DNA from: Streptomyces sp. P9-A2 | GTDB lineage: Bacteria > Actinomycetota > Actinomycetes > Streptomycetales > Streptomycetaceae | Length of the DNA stretch: 64,000 nucleotides | NCBI RefSeq assembly: GCF_036634175.1 | Contig: NZ_JAZIFX010000001.1 | Coordinates: 7,626,001 to 7,690,000, forward strand | Reading direction: 5' to 3' | In this document: one piece after another, positions 7,625 to 16,041 of the stretch | How the letters are laid out: every line of letters begins with the position of its first letter | Numbering within the stretch: the stretch's first letter is position 1 | The notes under the pieces: generated by a model | What the model was told of the DNA's origin: nothing | Databases searched by the model: none | What the model saw: only the letters and a program-made list of their open reading frames with translations | Made by a program: the position numbers and the translations under genes

Positions 7625-8779
7625 ATGATCGCACGCAGTAGACAGGTGGCTCTGGCCCTCACCGTCGTCCTCGCCGCGGGCGCAGCCTGGCAGACCCGGG
7701 AGCACCGACCACCGGAATCCGGCCATCCGGGTGCCCCGGCCGTGCGGGACCGCGGTTTCACCCTGATCTCCTCGGGGGACGTGCTGCCGCACAGCTCGGT
7801 CATCGACCGTGCCCGCTTCGACGCGGGCGGCAGTGGCCATGACTTCGGGCCGATGCTCTCCGGCGTGCGGTCCGTCGTCGCGGGCGCCGATCTGGCGCTG
7901 TGTCACATGGCGACCGTGTACGGCGCCGACGGCGACTACACCGCCTCCCCCGACCTCAAGACCCCGCCGGAGATCGCCCAGGCCCTGGCCGCCACCGGCT
8001 ACGACGGCTGCTCCACCGCCTCCGACCACAGCCTGGACGACGGTACCGAAGGCGTCCGCCGCACCCTGGACGCCCTCGACCGGGCAGGCCTGCGGCACGC
8101 CGGCGCCGCCCGGACCGAGAACGAGGCACGCAGGGTGACCCTTCTGCGCGCGGGCCGGGCCGAAGTCGCCCACCTCGCCTACACCTACGGCACCGGCGTC
8201 GCCCCGCTCCCGCCCGGCGAACCCTGGGTCGTCGGCCTCATCGACGAGAACCGGATCCTCGCCGACGCGCGCGCGGCCCGGAAGGCGGGTGCCGACGTGG
8301 TCGTGGTCTCCCTGCACTGGGGCACCGAATGGCAGGAGGCCCCCGACGAACAGCAGATCGCTCTCGCCCACTCCCTCACCGCGGCCCGCGCCGGCCACCG
8401 CCCCGACATCGACCTGATCCTCGGCGCCCACGCCCACGTCCCGCAGGCGTACGAGAAGATCAACGGCACCTGGGTGATCTACGGGATGGGCGACCAGATC
8501 GCCGGCGCGACGACCGACCACGAGGGGGCCCCGGACCCCCGCGGCAACCAGTCCACCCTGGGCCGCTTCACCTTCACCCCGCCCGAGCACCCGGGCGGAC
8601 GCTGGGAGGTGACGAAGGCCGAGTTCCTCCCGCAGCTCTACGACGTGGACGCCGGCCGCGTGGTCGACCTCAACCGGGCCCTCGCCGGGGGCGCCGAGGT
8701 CGAGTCCGTCCGCGACCGGATCCGGAACGTGGTGCTGAGCCGGGGCGCGGCGAAAGACGGGCTGGTCATGGGGGAGTAG
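7625..8779 (+). CDS. CapA-family poly-gamma-glutamate-type metallophosphatase
   Basis: A 384-residue exported protein. An N-terminal hydrophobic segment (VALALTVVLAAGAAWQ, residues 8-23) is a signal peptide or anchor. The CapA fold starts with GFTLISSGDVLPHSSV at about residue 40, carrying the first metal-binding Asp. It continues with SGVRSVVAGADLALCHMATV, ATGYDGCSTASDHSLDDGTE, VVVSLHWGTEW and DLILGAHAHVPQAYEKINGT, the HxH metal motif, with TWVIYGMGDQIAG near the end. CapA proteins belong to the calcineurin-like metallophosphoesterase group and are linked to poly-gamma-glutamate capsule synthesis. No capB/capC partners are visible, so another cell-surface polymer role is possible. Confidence 0.88.
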   Translation: MIARSRQVALALTVVLAAGAAWQTREHRPPESGHPGAPAVRDRGFTLISSGDVLPHSSVIDRARFDAGGSGHDFGPMLSGVRSVVAGADLALCHMATVYGADGDYTASPDLKTPPEIAQALAATGYDGCSTASDHSLDDGTEGVRRTLDALDRAGLRHAGAARTENEARRVTLLRAGRAEVAHLAYTYGTGVAPLPPGEPWVVGLIDENRILADARAARKAGADVVVVSLHWGTEWQEAPDEQQIALAHSLTAARAGHRPDIDLILGAHAHVPQAYEKINGTWVIYGMGDQIAGATTDHEGAPDPRGNQSTLGRFTFTPPEHPGGRWEVTKAEFLPQLYDVDAGRVVDLNRALAGGAEVESVRDRIRNVVLSRGAAKDGLVMGE

Positions 8780-8801
8780 TCCGTACCGGGCAAGGGGGCG
8801 A

Positions 8802-8914
8802 TCAGTTCACGTCCACGGTGGCGAACAGCGTCAGTACCCGTGCGCGAACACGTACACAGGTGCGCAGGCCGGCGTCCGCGAGGTCCCCGCCGGCCTCCCG
8901 CAGTACGGCGTACT
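8802..8914 (-). pseudogene. Possible 3' fragment of an unidentified gene
   Basis: On the minus strand a coding-like ending reads VLREAGGDLADAGLRTCVRV then LTLFATVDVN and a TGA. It has no start and runs into the remnant on the other strand. I do not recognise the family. It may be chance in GC-rich DNA. Confidence 0.2.
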
Positions 8915-8920
8915 CACGGG

Positions 8921-9060
8921 CGGCAACGGCGGCCGAGCGTCTCGTCCGCGGTGTACGCGACGGCCGCACCGCCGTCATCGAGGGGGCGGGACACTACACG
9001 TGCAGGGAACGGCCCGAGGTCTTCGACGAGATCCTCCTCGGCTTTCTGCGCACCCTCTGA
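8921..9060 (+). pseudogene. C-terminal remnant of an alpha/beta hydrolase
   Basis: The frame reads AERLVRGVRDGRTAVIEGAG, then HYTCRERPEVFDEILLGFLRTL and a stop. This is the C-terminal end of 3-oxoadipate-lactonase-like hydrolases, with the catalytic His in EGAGH and the closing helix RPEVFDEILLGFL. No start codon, nucleophile elbow or upstream domain is present, so only about 45 codons survive. The rest of 8780-9100 shows no intact gene. Confidence 0.7.
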
Positions 9061-9100
9061 CGCCGCCCGCCTCCCCGCTCCCCTTCCGCCGCGGCGGTAC

Positions 9101-9562
9101 CTACGGCACCACCGTCACCGGCCAGCGCCCCGCCTTCACCAGCCGGACCGCCACCGACCCCACGAACCGGTGGCCGGCCTGCTCCGAGGCGCCCACCACC
9201 ACCGCGTCCGCCTTGAGGTCGTCCGCCGCCCTCACCATGCCGTTGTACGGGTCGCCGCGGAAGGTGTGGAACTCCCAACGGAAGTCGAACACCCCCCGGA
9301 CCTGCTCGGACGCCTCCCGGACCTGCCTCACCAGGTCCTCGGCGATCTCGTCCGTGGTCTCCGCCACCGGCGCCCCGAGCGCCGCGCCCGCCGCCAGCAC
9401 CGGCTGCACGTACACGACGGCGAGCAGGGCGTGCTGCCGCCGGGCCAGACCGGAGGCGTAGGCCGCCGCCCGCAGAGAGGTGTCGGAGCCGTCCACTCCG
9501 ACCACGATCACCTTCGGGCCGTCCGTACCCCGTTCGAACTGCGTCGAGCGCTCCTCCGTCAC
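9101..9562 (-). CDS. Universal stress protein (UspA family)
   Basis: A single Usp domain of 153 residues. The opening strand KVIVVGVDGSDTSLRAAAYA (residues 17-36) has the conserved Asp of the nucleotide site. It closes with DAVVVGASEQAGHRFVGSVA and RLVKAGRWPVTVVP, close to the Gx2Gx9G(S/T) ATP-binding signature. The start is GTG without a clear ribosome binding site, so translation may be leaderless. It is divergent from the polysaccharide deacetylase and stands alone. Confidence 0.9.
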   Translation of the reverse strand: MTEERSTQFERGTDGPKVIVVGVDGSDTSLRAAAYASGLARRQHALLAVVYVQPVLAAGAALGAPVAETTDEIAEDLVRQVREASEQVRGVFDFRWEFHTFRGDPYNGMVRAADDLKADAVVVGASEQAGHRFVGSVAVRLVKAGRWPVTVVP

Positions 9563-9678
9563 GGCGCCGAGGCTATCGGACGCCCGTACAACGGCGGCAC
9601 TGGGCCGAGCGGGTGGAAACGCCCCGCCGCACAGGTGTCGCCGAGGTCACCCGTCGCCGGGCGGGCGAGTGATGAGTC

Positions 9679-10518
9679 ATGCAGAAGGATCAGTTGCTCA
9701 CGCGGCGCCGGGCGCTGCTCACCGGCGCCGCCGTCGTAGGAGCGGCCGGCGCGGCCGGGCTCCTGACGGCGGGCCCCGGCACCGAGGCGGCACGCCCCGC
9801 CCCGCCCGCCGCCGGAGCCCAGGCCGCCGGCCGCCCGCTCAAGCCCTCCGCGTACCGCCTCAGACCCCTCACCGGCTACGGCCCGCCCAGGAGGCCCCCC
9901 GGCAGGACCCCGGTGCGGAGCGCACCGCTGCTGCGTGTCTCCGGGCGGGGGAGCACCATGGTGCTGACCTTCGACGACGGACCCGACCCCCGCTACACCC
10001 CGGACATCCTCGACACGCTCGCGGCGTACGACGTCCGCGCGATGTTCTTCGTGTGCGGGGAAATGGTCTCCTACCACAAGGACCTGCTGGCCCGTATGTC
10101 CGACGAGGGGCACGTCGTCGGCAACCACACCTGGTCCCACCCCCTGCTCACCCGTCTGACCCGAGGCAGGATCCGTTCCGAGATGGAACGCACCTGCGAC
10201 ATCATCGAGAAGGGGTACGGCGAACGCCCCCAGTGGTTCCGCGCGCCCTACGGGGCCTGGAACCGTGCCGCCTTCCAACTCGGCGCCGAACTGGGCATGG
10301 AACCCTTCGCCTGGACCGTGGACACCCTCGACTGGACCAGCCCCGGCACCCGCACCATCGTCGACCGGGTGGAGAACGGCGCCGCCCCCGGCGTCGTGGT
10401 GCTCTCGCACGACGCCGGGGGCGACCGTTCCCAGAGCGTGCGGGCCCTGCGCGAGTACCTGCCCGAACTGCTGGACTCCGGCTACCGGGTCACGGTGCCC
10501 CGCCGGCAACACGTCTGA
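9679..10518 (+). CDS. Secreted polysaccharide deacetylase (NodB domain)
   Basis: A 279-residue exported enzyme. The N-terminus (LTRRRALLTGAAVVGAAGAA) is a Tat-like signal with consecutive arginines. The NodB domain occupies about residues 90-275: TFDDGPDPRYTPDIL (catalytic base and metal Asp), HVVGNHTWSHPLLTRL (metal His pair), WFRAPYGAWN, FAWTVDTLDWTSPGT and VVVLSHDAGGD. Such enzymes remove N-acetyl groups from peptidoglycan, chitin or other surface glycans. All expected catalytic motifs are present. It converges with the sortase gene at a shared hairpin. Confidence 0.93.
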   Translation: MQKDQLLTRRRALLTGAAVVGAAGAAGLLTAGPGTEAARPAPPAAGAQAAGRPLKPSAYRLRPLTGYGPPRRPPGRTPVRSAPLLRVSGRGSTMVLTFDDGPDPRYTPDILDTLAAYDVRAMFFVCGEMVSYHKDLLARMSDEGHVVGNHTWSHPLLTRLTRGRIRSEMERTCDIIEKGYGERPQWFRAPYGAWNRAAFQLGAELGMEPFAWTVDTLDWTSPGTRTIVDRVENGAAPGVVVLSHDAGGDRSQSVRALREYLPELLDSGYRVTVPRRQHV

Positions 10519-10558
10519 GCGGGGCCGTCCCGTCCGTCCGGACGAGGCCGGCCGCTCA
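10516..10558. terminator. Bidirectional hairpin between convergent genes
   Basis: TGAGCGG at the stop codon of the deacetylase gene pairs with CCGCTCA at the stop codon of the sortase gene. An inner GGCC/GGCC pairing occurs after a two-base bulge. Both stop codons lie in the stem. There is no T tract. Confidence 0.45.
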
Positions 10559-11224
10559 GCGGGCCTCGGCCAGGCGGGCGAAGACGACGACGTTCCCGTC
10601 GTAACCGTTCTGCTGGGTGAAACCGCCACCGCAGGTGATGACCCGCAATTCCGACGAGCCCTTCGAGTTGTAGACCCGGTCACCGGGAAAGTCGTTCTTC
10701 GCGAAGACCTCGATTCCGTAGATCTCGAACACCGCGGTCTTTCCGTCCTGACGCTCGATCTCGACGCGATCGCCCTTCTTCAGAGCCCCGAGCCCGTAGA
10801 AGACGGCCGGGCCCAGACTGTTGTCGACATGGCCGACCACGACCGCCGTGCCCTTCTCCCCGGGCGTGACCCCGCCGGTGAACCAGCCCGCCAGATTGGG
10901 GTCCTCGGGCGGCGGCGCCTCCACCCACCCCTCCCCGTCCAGACCCACCGCCATCACCGGTGCGTCCACTTGGATCGCCGGAATCCGGACCCGGCCCGGA
11001 ATCGAGTACGGCAGCGACCGCACCGCCGCGGCCGTGGTGGCGCCGGGCACCCTGCTGTCCGTGGCGGCGGCCACGGCAGGCTGCGGCGGCCCCTCGTCGA
11101 ACTCCCCCGAACCATTTCGGATGAGCGCGAGGCCGGTGAGCAGAACCAGCGCTATCACGCCCCACGGAGCACGCTTCTTCCGCCGCGCCTCCTCTTCGAA
11201 TTGGTCCGGTTCGAAAGCAGACAT
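10556..11224 (-). CDS. Class F sortase
   Basis: A 222-residue membrane-anchored transpeptidase. A basic N-terminus (RRKKRAPWG) precedes one membrane helix at about residues 21-35 (VIALVLLTGLALI). The sortase domain follows at about 75-222: RVRIPAIQVDAPVMAVGLD, GTAVVVGHVDNS (catalytic His) and SSELRVITCGGGFT (catalytic Cys, with TCGG as in class F). The closing NVVVFARL carries the expected Arg. The ATG has GAGAGGGGAAAA immediately upstream, which rules out the longer frame to 11557. Class F enzymes are common in actinobacteria with poorly known substrates. The divergent gene at 11558 encodes a secreted protein with a membrane tail, but it has no LPXTG motif. Confidence 0.9.
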   Translation of the reverse strand: MSAFEPDQFEEEARRKKRAPWGVIALVLLTGLALIRNGSGEFDEGPPQPAVAAATDSRVPGATTAAAVRSLPYSIPGRVRIPAIQVDAPVMAVGLDGEGWVEAPPPEDPNLAGWFTGGVTPGEKGTAVVVGHVDNSLGPAVFYGLGALKKGDRVEIERQDGKTAVFEIYGIEVFAKNDFPGDRVYNSKGSSELRVITCGGGFTQQNGYDGNVVVFARLAEAR

Positions 11225-11557
11225 TCGCTTTTCCCCTCTCGACACGGCCGTCGCCGTGTCACTCGCGCATGGCGGAAACGCTAAAGGCGGCGCACACAAC
11301 CGGCGACGGGGCAAGCGCGAACGGGTGGCCGGGCGGTGATCGGTAAGCCATCCGGGGTGCCGCCGAACGAAGATCCTCTGATGGCCCGTGACCTGCGGCG
11401 ATATTCGAAAGTACGGATCCGGGCGGGCCGCCGCCTCACCGGGACGGACCATTGCCGAAATGCGCTCAGGGGCACGGCAACTGAGGGTCTTGCTGGGAGG
11501 CGCTTTCTCGCCGATCGACCGGGGACCGGACCCGGGGCGTCTTCCGCGGAGGATCAC
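11225..11557. other. Divergent intergenic region
   Basis: This 333-base interval holds the promoters of the sortase gene and the secreted-protein gene. An 8-bp hairpin (GACACGGC/GCCGTGTC) lies just upstream of the sortase ribosome binding site. No gene is seen. Confidence 0.4.
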
Positions 11558-12055
11558 ATGCGCAAGTCACGTGCCCTGGCGTCCGCGGGCGCCGCGGTCG
11601 CCGTCCTCGGGCTCGCCGCCCCGGTCGCCGTCGCGGACGGCGGCCGGGTACCCAGCCCGTCCAACATCGTCGCCCTGCCCAGCGTCATCGCCCGCGGCGG
11701 TCAGCTGACCATCACCGTCGACGGCTGCCCCAACGGCGGCCATGCCACGTCCAACGCCTTCCCCAGGACCAACCTGACGTCTGTCCACGGCTCCGGCGAC
11801 ACCGCGAAGGGCACCGCCACCATCTACAACGACGCCCGCGCCGGCTCGTACGACATCACGGTGCACTGCTCCGGCCGGAGCCTGACCCGGCCGGCCGCCT
11901 TCACCGTCCTCGGCGGGGTCCGCGGCGGCCTCGGCGGCAGCAGCACCGACGGGGCGACCCCGACCGACATGGCCATCGGCGGCGGACTGGTGGCCGCCGC
12001 GGTCGTGGCGGGCGGTGTTTTCTGGATGCGCCGTCGTGCCGAGAAGCAGCTCTGA
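11558..12055 (+). CDS. Secreted membrane-tethered protein, function unknown
   Basis: A 165-residue exported protein. The ATG follows GGAGG with good spacing. A signal peptide (RKSRALASAGAAVAVLGLAA, cleaved near VADGG) leads a small beta-rich domain, with LPSVIARGGQLTITVDGCPN and AGSYDITVHCSGRS containing two cysteines likely to form a disulfide. A Gly-rich linker (GGVRGGLGGSS) leads to a membrane helix (GGGLVAAAVVAGGVFWM) and the positive tail RRRAEKQL. The layout resembles sortase substrates without a recognisable sorting motif. A diverged relative is encoded at 11901-12767 on the other strand. Family function is unknown to me. Confidence 0.85.
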   Translation: MRKSRALASAGAAVAVLGLAAPVAVADGGRVPSPSNIVALPSVIARGGQLTITVDGCPNGGHATSNAFPRTNLTSVHGSGDTAKGTATIYNDARAGSYDITVHCSGRSLTRPAAFTVLGGVRGGLGGSSTDGATPTDMAIGGGLVAAAVVAGGVFWMRRRAEKQL

Positions 12056-12767
12056 AGCCATTTTCCGCAGCGGCCTTTTCGCATGTGTGACCGGAGGCCG
12101 CGCCCCGGATCCCCGACCGGACCCGGGGCGCAGCCGTGTGCTCCTGCTGCCCTCGGTACCTGCCGCCCTGCCGACGGGCCGCCCTGACGTTCTGTGGTGC
12201 CGTCATGCGCCGTCCCGCGCCGTCCCGCGCATCGTCGCGGCGGGCGAAGCGGTACGCGGCGCCCACCGAACCCGTGATGAGTGCGGTGCCGAGTCCGATC
12301 CCACCGAGGTCGAGGCCGGCCGGACTGCCGCCCTCCCCGGCGTGCACACCCCTCGGGTGCCCGGCCGAGTTCCCGGATTCCACGGGCAGCGTGGAGGGGA
12401 GCGGCACGGGGCGGCCACCGGCGATGGTCGGGCTCGTGGTGCCGGTGACCCCGTCACAGGTGAAGGCCACCTGGTGGACGGCGCCGGGCCTGGCGTCCCG
12501 GTACACCTCCGTCGTGGCCTTCGGGCGGTTCTTCGGGACGGTCACGGTGTCGAGGACCTGTGAGGAGACCGTCGCACGCCCCTCGCGCTCACCGTCGGTC
12601 CGGTCCACGTGCGGAGTGATCAGGTCGCCGGGCTCGACGAGGGCGGGCCGGAGACCGAAACCGAACGGCGTGACATCGCCGCCCACGGCGACGGCACCCG
12701 GTGCGGCGGCGAGTGCGAGGGTGCCGACGCCCGGGAGTGCGGCGGAAGCGACGCGTATCGCGTGCAT
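11901..12767 (-). CDS. Paralogue of the secreted protein, probably frameshifted at its 3' end
   Basis: The ATG follows GGAGG. Residues 1-27 form a signal peptide (IRVASAALPGVGTLALAAAP). A domain similar to the 11558 product follows, with YRDARPGAVHQVAFTCDG. A Gly-rich linker (GVHAGEGGSPAGLDLGG) then leads to a weak membrane segment (IGLGTALITGSVGAAY) and basic residues FARRDD near residue 178. Relatives end there, but this frame runs on for about 105 residues of low-complexity, Arg-rich sequence, antisense to the 3' end of the 11558 gene. A stop at 12203-12205 in another frame would give a normal ending, so a single-base frameshift near 12210 is likely. The functional part is about 12205-12767. 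Confidence 0.6.
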   Translation of the reverse strand: MHAIRVASAALPGVGTLALAAAPGAVAVGGDVTPFGFGLRPALVEPGDLITPHVDRTDGEREGRATVSSQVLDTVTVPKNRPKATTEVYRDARPGAVHQVAFTCDGVTGTTSPTIAGGRPVPLPSTLPVESGNSAGHPRGVHAGEGGSPAGLDLGGIGLGTALITGSVGAAYRFARRDDARDGAGRRMTAPQNVRAARRQGGRYRGQQEHTAAPRVRSGIRGAASGHTCEKAAAENGFRAASRHDGASRKHRPPRPRRPPVRRRWPCRSGSPRRCCCRRGRRGPRRGR

Positions 12768-12990
12768 GGCGAGTCCTCCGGGTTCCGGGGAGCAGCGGCG
12801 GACCTGTTCCGCTCGCGCCAGGGATGCGTCCCCGATGCCCGAAACGCTAGGAAGCCGCGCCGGGCGGCGCGATCGCAGTCGCGCGAACGGGTTACTCCCG
12901 TGGGCCGCACGGGGGACCACCGATACCGCGGAAGGGGGACGCGCACGGTGTGGCGCACGTCCCCGGGACCGGAACCGTGGTGCGGGCCGG

Positions 12991-13755
12991 TCAGCTCCCG
13001 ATGCCGGGGAACAGGAGGCGGAACGGATCGGCCGACGCGGCGAGCCCACGGCTGAACGGCGCGTCGAAATCCCAGATCAGGAAGAGCAGGAAGGCGATCA
13101 GCGCCGAGAACAGTCCGGCGAGGATCAGCTCACGCCGGGTGCGCCGGATCTGCAGCGCGAAGATCATCCCGATGGTGACGACCGCGCCGCCGATCAGCCC
13201 GAACCACACCACGCCCGGCATGGTCTCCCCGGTCGACTCCGCACGGGCCGCGCGTGCCTGGTCGGCGGCGGACACCTGGTCGACGAGCGGCTGATAGGCC
13301 TGAGCCTCGAAATCCGTCGCCGGTTCGTAGTCGGTGACGTCCCGGCGGATCCGGTCGAGCAGCTCCGTCCCGCGCTCGGTGACCTCTCCCTCGTCGGCCA
13401 TGGCACGCCACTCGGTGGTCACGACGTGTCCGACATAGGCGTTGACATCGTCCCGAATGCGTTCACGGACGTCGGCCGGATAGATTCGTACCCGCTCCGA
13501 GATCTCGTGCAGCGCCACCGCTTCCGCCCGCACATGGTCCTGAGCGGCGCTGCGCCCCTCCCAGACCCCGGCGATGGCCAGGCCCAGGACGATGGCGTAC
13601 ACCACGCCGATCCACATCGTCATGTACTCGATGACGTCCGGGGTCTCGCTGGGGTCCTCGTCGTCGGGTGCCGCGCGGTGACGTACGAGGGTGATGGCGA
13701 CCACCACGACGCAGACGGCCAGCATCGCGAGGGTGAGAACAAGCCATTCCGGCAA
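12991..13755 (-). CDS. DUF4239 membrane protein
   Basis: A 254-residue membrane protein with two helices at the N-terminus (WLVLTLAMLAVCVVVVAITL; MTMWIGVVYAIVLGLAIAGV). A soluble central domain follows, and then two helices at about residues 185-235 (GVVWFGLIGGAVVTIGMIFA; LILAGLFSALIAFLLFLIWD). It ends DFDAPFSRGLAASADPFRLL, which resembles the DUF4239 (bestrophin-like) C-terminus. The start is TTG at 13755, supported by GGAGG six bases upstream. The following Pro-rich secreted protein is on the same strand just upstream (55-base gap) and may be co-transcribed. Function is unknown. Confidence 0.85.
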   Translation of the reverse strand: MPEWLVLTLAMLAVCVVVVAITLVRHRAAPDDEDPSETPDVIEYMTMWIGVVYAIVLGLAIAGVWEGRSAAQDHVRAEAVALHEISERVRIYPADVRERIRDDVNAYVGHVVTTEWRAMADEGEVTERGTELLDRIRRDVTDYEPATDFEAQAYQPLVDQVSAADQARAARAESTGETMPGVVWFGLIGGAVVTIGMIFALQIRRTRRELILAGLFSALIAFLLFLIWDFDAPFSRGLAASADPFRLLFPGIGS

Positions 13756-13809
13756 GAGGTGCCTCCACGGTGGGTTGTCGGGTTCGGCGGGGACGGGCGG
13801 ATCCGGGGC

Positions 13810-14448
13810 TCAGCGGGGCCGGAGTGCGGCGATGGCGACGACCGCGGGCATGGTGATGAGCAGGACGAAGGTGAGCGGTGACGTGGCGCCACCGGACGGC
13901 CGCTCGACCGGGGATGCGGCGTGATACCGGGGGTAGTGCACGGGCGTCAGGGACGGGCGCGGGGTGGGAGCGGGGGCGGCCGACGGTGTGGGTGTGGGGG
14001 CGGGGTGCGGTGATGGAGGGGGCGTGAGGGCCGGGGTGGGGGGAGGCGGTGCCGGGCGGGCCCGGCGCGGGGGCGGAGGCGGGGGCGGATCGGGCTTTGC
14101 GGTGAGGGTGGGGGTGGGGGTGGGCTTCGGCGGTGGGGGAGCGGGGGGTGACGGGGTCGGAGTGGGTTCGGGCGCAGGCGGTGGAGGTGGTGGCGGGGTC
14201 GGCGTGGGTGTGGGTGTAGGCGTGGGTGGGGGCGCGGGGGGTGAACAGAGCGGCGGGAGCGGCCAGGTCATGTCTCCGACGATCGCCACCGCCTCCGTTC
14301 CCCCCGGGCCGGTCGAGGCGTAGGCGCAGGCGTCGGCCATCGCCGCGTCCGGCGCGCCGACGAGCGCCCAGGTCAGTGTCGCCGTCGCCAACACGCGGGC
14401 GGCAAAGGCGGATCGGGTCGGTACGAGTCCTTGCACGACGAAGATCAT
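13810..14448 (-). CDS. Proline-rich secreted protein with C-terminal membrane helix
   Basis: A 212-residue protein. The signal peptide spans residues 1-37 (FAARVLATATLTWALVGAPD, cleaved near AMADA). A short Cys-containing region (ACAYASTGPGGTEAVAIVGD) follows. A stretch of about 110 residues is almost pure PT/PP (TPTPTPTPTPPPPPPP and related), an extended wall-spanning rod. The C-terminal helix (LTFVLLITMPAVVAIAAL) is followed by RPR. No sorting motif is seen. The low-complexity DNA makes glycine-rich false frames on the opposite strand. It probably crosses the cell wall from a membrane anchor; function is unknown. Confidence 0.75.
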   Translation of the reverse strand: MIFVVQGLVPTRSAFAARVLATATLTWALVGAPDAAMADACAYASTGPGGTEAVAIVGDMTWPLPPLCSPPAPPPTPTPTPTPTPPPPPPPAPEPTPTPSPPAPPPPKPTPTPTLTAKPDPPPPPPPRRARPAPPPPTPALTPPPSPHPAPTPTPSAAPAPTPRPSLTPVHYPRYHAASPVERPSGGATSPLTFVLLITMPAVVAIAALRPR

Positions 14449-14725
14449 GAGCCGTGCTCCGTCGGGACACGCGCGAGTGCCGACGAAATACCCCGATGGA
14501 GGTAAAACCGGCAACTCCTGTTTGATCCGTCGCTGATCGCCCGTTGGGGGAGTGCGGGTGGATGTGCGATGAGGGAGGGGCGAACCGGGTGAGAAGGGGA
14601 GGAATCGCGGACTCCGGAAGAAATATCGGCCCGCGTTGAACACGGCAGGTGCCGTCGTGCGTACTCCATGTCGAGCGGCGGCGCAGCAGGGCGCTGCAAC
14701 CCCCTTGCGATGATCTGGAGTTGAG

Positions 14726-15649
14726 ATGAAGACCTCCTGGCGGACCGCCTCACTGGTGGTGAGCGCCGCGGTGGTGCTGACGCTGACGACGGCGTGTGGT
14801 CAGGACACCCCGCCGGCCAGCAGTCAGAACGTGGGCGCCTCGGCCGTGCCCGGAGACCTCGGAGGCATCGACACCGGGGCCGGCGCGGGGCCCTCCACGA
14901 GCCCGGCCGGCGGCGTGGGCGAGCTTGCCGTCGCCACCAACGCCAAACTCGGCAAGCTGGTGACGGACGAGCTCGGACTCACGCTCTACCGCTTCGACCA
15001 GGACACCGCCGAGCCCCCCAAGTCCAACTGCGACGGTGACTGCGCCGAGACCTGGCCGCCGGTGCTCGCCGACGACGCCGCCGCCGGCGAGGGCATCGAC
15101 GAGTCCCTGCTCGGCGAGGTCACCCGGGCCGACGGCACCAAGCAGCTCACCGTTGACGGCTGGCCCGCCTACCACTACGTCAAGGACGTCAACGCCGGCG
15201 ACGTCAAGGGCCAGGGCGTGGGCGGCAAGTGGTTCGCGCTGACCCCCGAGGGCAAGAAGGCGCAGGAGGCCGGCGAGCAGCCCGGCCTGTCCACCCGCAA
15301 GGATCCCGAACTCGGCGAGATCGTCGTCGACAGGGACGGCAGGACGGTCTACCGCTTCATGAAGGACGAGGCCTGGCCGAAGCCGGTCTCCGCCTGCACC
15401 GGTGCCTGTCTGGAGAAGTGGCCGGTGGTGGCGCCGGTCGACATCAACGACACCAAGGGCATCAAGAAGAAGAACTACATGACCTTCACCCGTCCCGACA
15501 ACAAGGCCGAGCAGCAGACGATCGGCTGCTGGCCGATCTACACCTTCGCGGGCGACAAGGCCGAGGGTGACACCAACGGCCAGGGCGTCGGCGGGACGTG
15601 GTACGCGGTGCGGCCGAACGGAGAGCCGGTCGGCGCGCCGGAGAAGTAG
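14726..15649 (+). CDS. Lipoprotein with YxFxxD-type secreted repeats (PF03640)
   Basis: A 307-residue lipoprotein. The signal ends in a lipobox-like VLTLTTACGQ with the acylated Cys at residue 24. A Ser/Pro/Gly linker precedes four repeats of the COG4315/PF03640 type: LGLTLYRFDQD, GWPAYHYVKD, GRTVYRFMKD and CWPIYTFAGD. Each is followed by a Cys/Trp-containing segment (NCDGDCAETWPPVL, ACTGACLEKWPVVA) or by GVGGKWFAL / GVGGTWYAV. The two halves are clear internal duplicates. The family is exported and often annotated as unknown; conserved Cys and aromatic residues suggest metal or redox binding, which is inference. A strong terminator follows. Confidence 0.88.
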   Translation: MKTSWRTASLVVSAAVVLTLTTACGQDTPPASSQNVGASAVPGDLGGIDTGAGAGPSTSPAGGVGELAVATNAKLGKLVTDELGLTLYRFDQDTAEPPKSNCDGDCAETWPPVLADDAAAGEGIDESLLGEVTRADGTKQLTVDGWPAYHYVKDVNAGDVKGQGVGGKWFALTPEGKKAQEAGEQPGLSTRKDPELGEIVVDRDGRTVYRFMKDEAWPKPVSACTGACLEKWPVVAPVDINDTKGIKKKNYMTFTRPDNKAEQQTIGCWPIYTFAGDKAEGDTNGQGVGGTWYAVRPNGEPVGAPEK

Positions 15650-15694
15650 CGCGTCCACCCCAGGGTGTCGTTCCCGTCCGGCGTCGCCGGCCCC

Positions 15695-15734
15695 GGTCCG
15701 CCTCTCCGCGTCCTGCGGAGAGGCGGACCGTTTT
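15695..15734 (+). terminator. Strong intrinsic terminator
   Basis: A perfect 15-bp stem (GGTCCGCCTCTCCGC and its complement) with a five-base loop is followed by GTTTT. It lies 46 bases after the YxFxxD lipoprotein stop. This is the clearest factor-independent terminator in the window. The remaining interval to 16041 holds only the next gene's promoter. Confidence 0.9.
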
Positions 15735-16041
15735 GCTGCGATTCGCCGGAACTCGTGGAATTTCCCGTGCTCTTCACCCTTCCTGCGCCGCCAGGCGGTT
15801 TCTTCCGGGTGTCGCGCCATTCCGCGCGCCCGGTTTTCTCCCTGTGCCGGACTTCCCCGTGTGTCGGAACTCTCCGGAATGCCGCACATGCCTTTCACAG
15901 TGTGCACACGGTTGCCAATTCGGCACATGCCGTAGGCAGTGACCGGGAACGGACGGTCAATTTCCGTTTGGGGTCGCCCCATTGGCGAGCGATCAGTAGC
16001 CTCGGCCCGGACACCGGATCGCCTACGCTGTGGAGAGATAG

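Noticed and set aside
13964..14323. Glycine/valine-rich plus-strand protein
   Set aside because: It is the exact antisense of the Pro/Thr-rich gene, which has a signal peptide and membrane helix in the right places.
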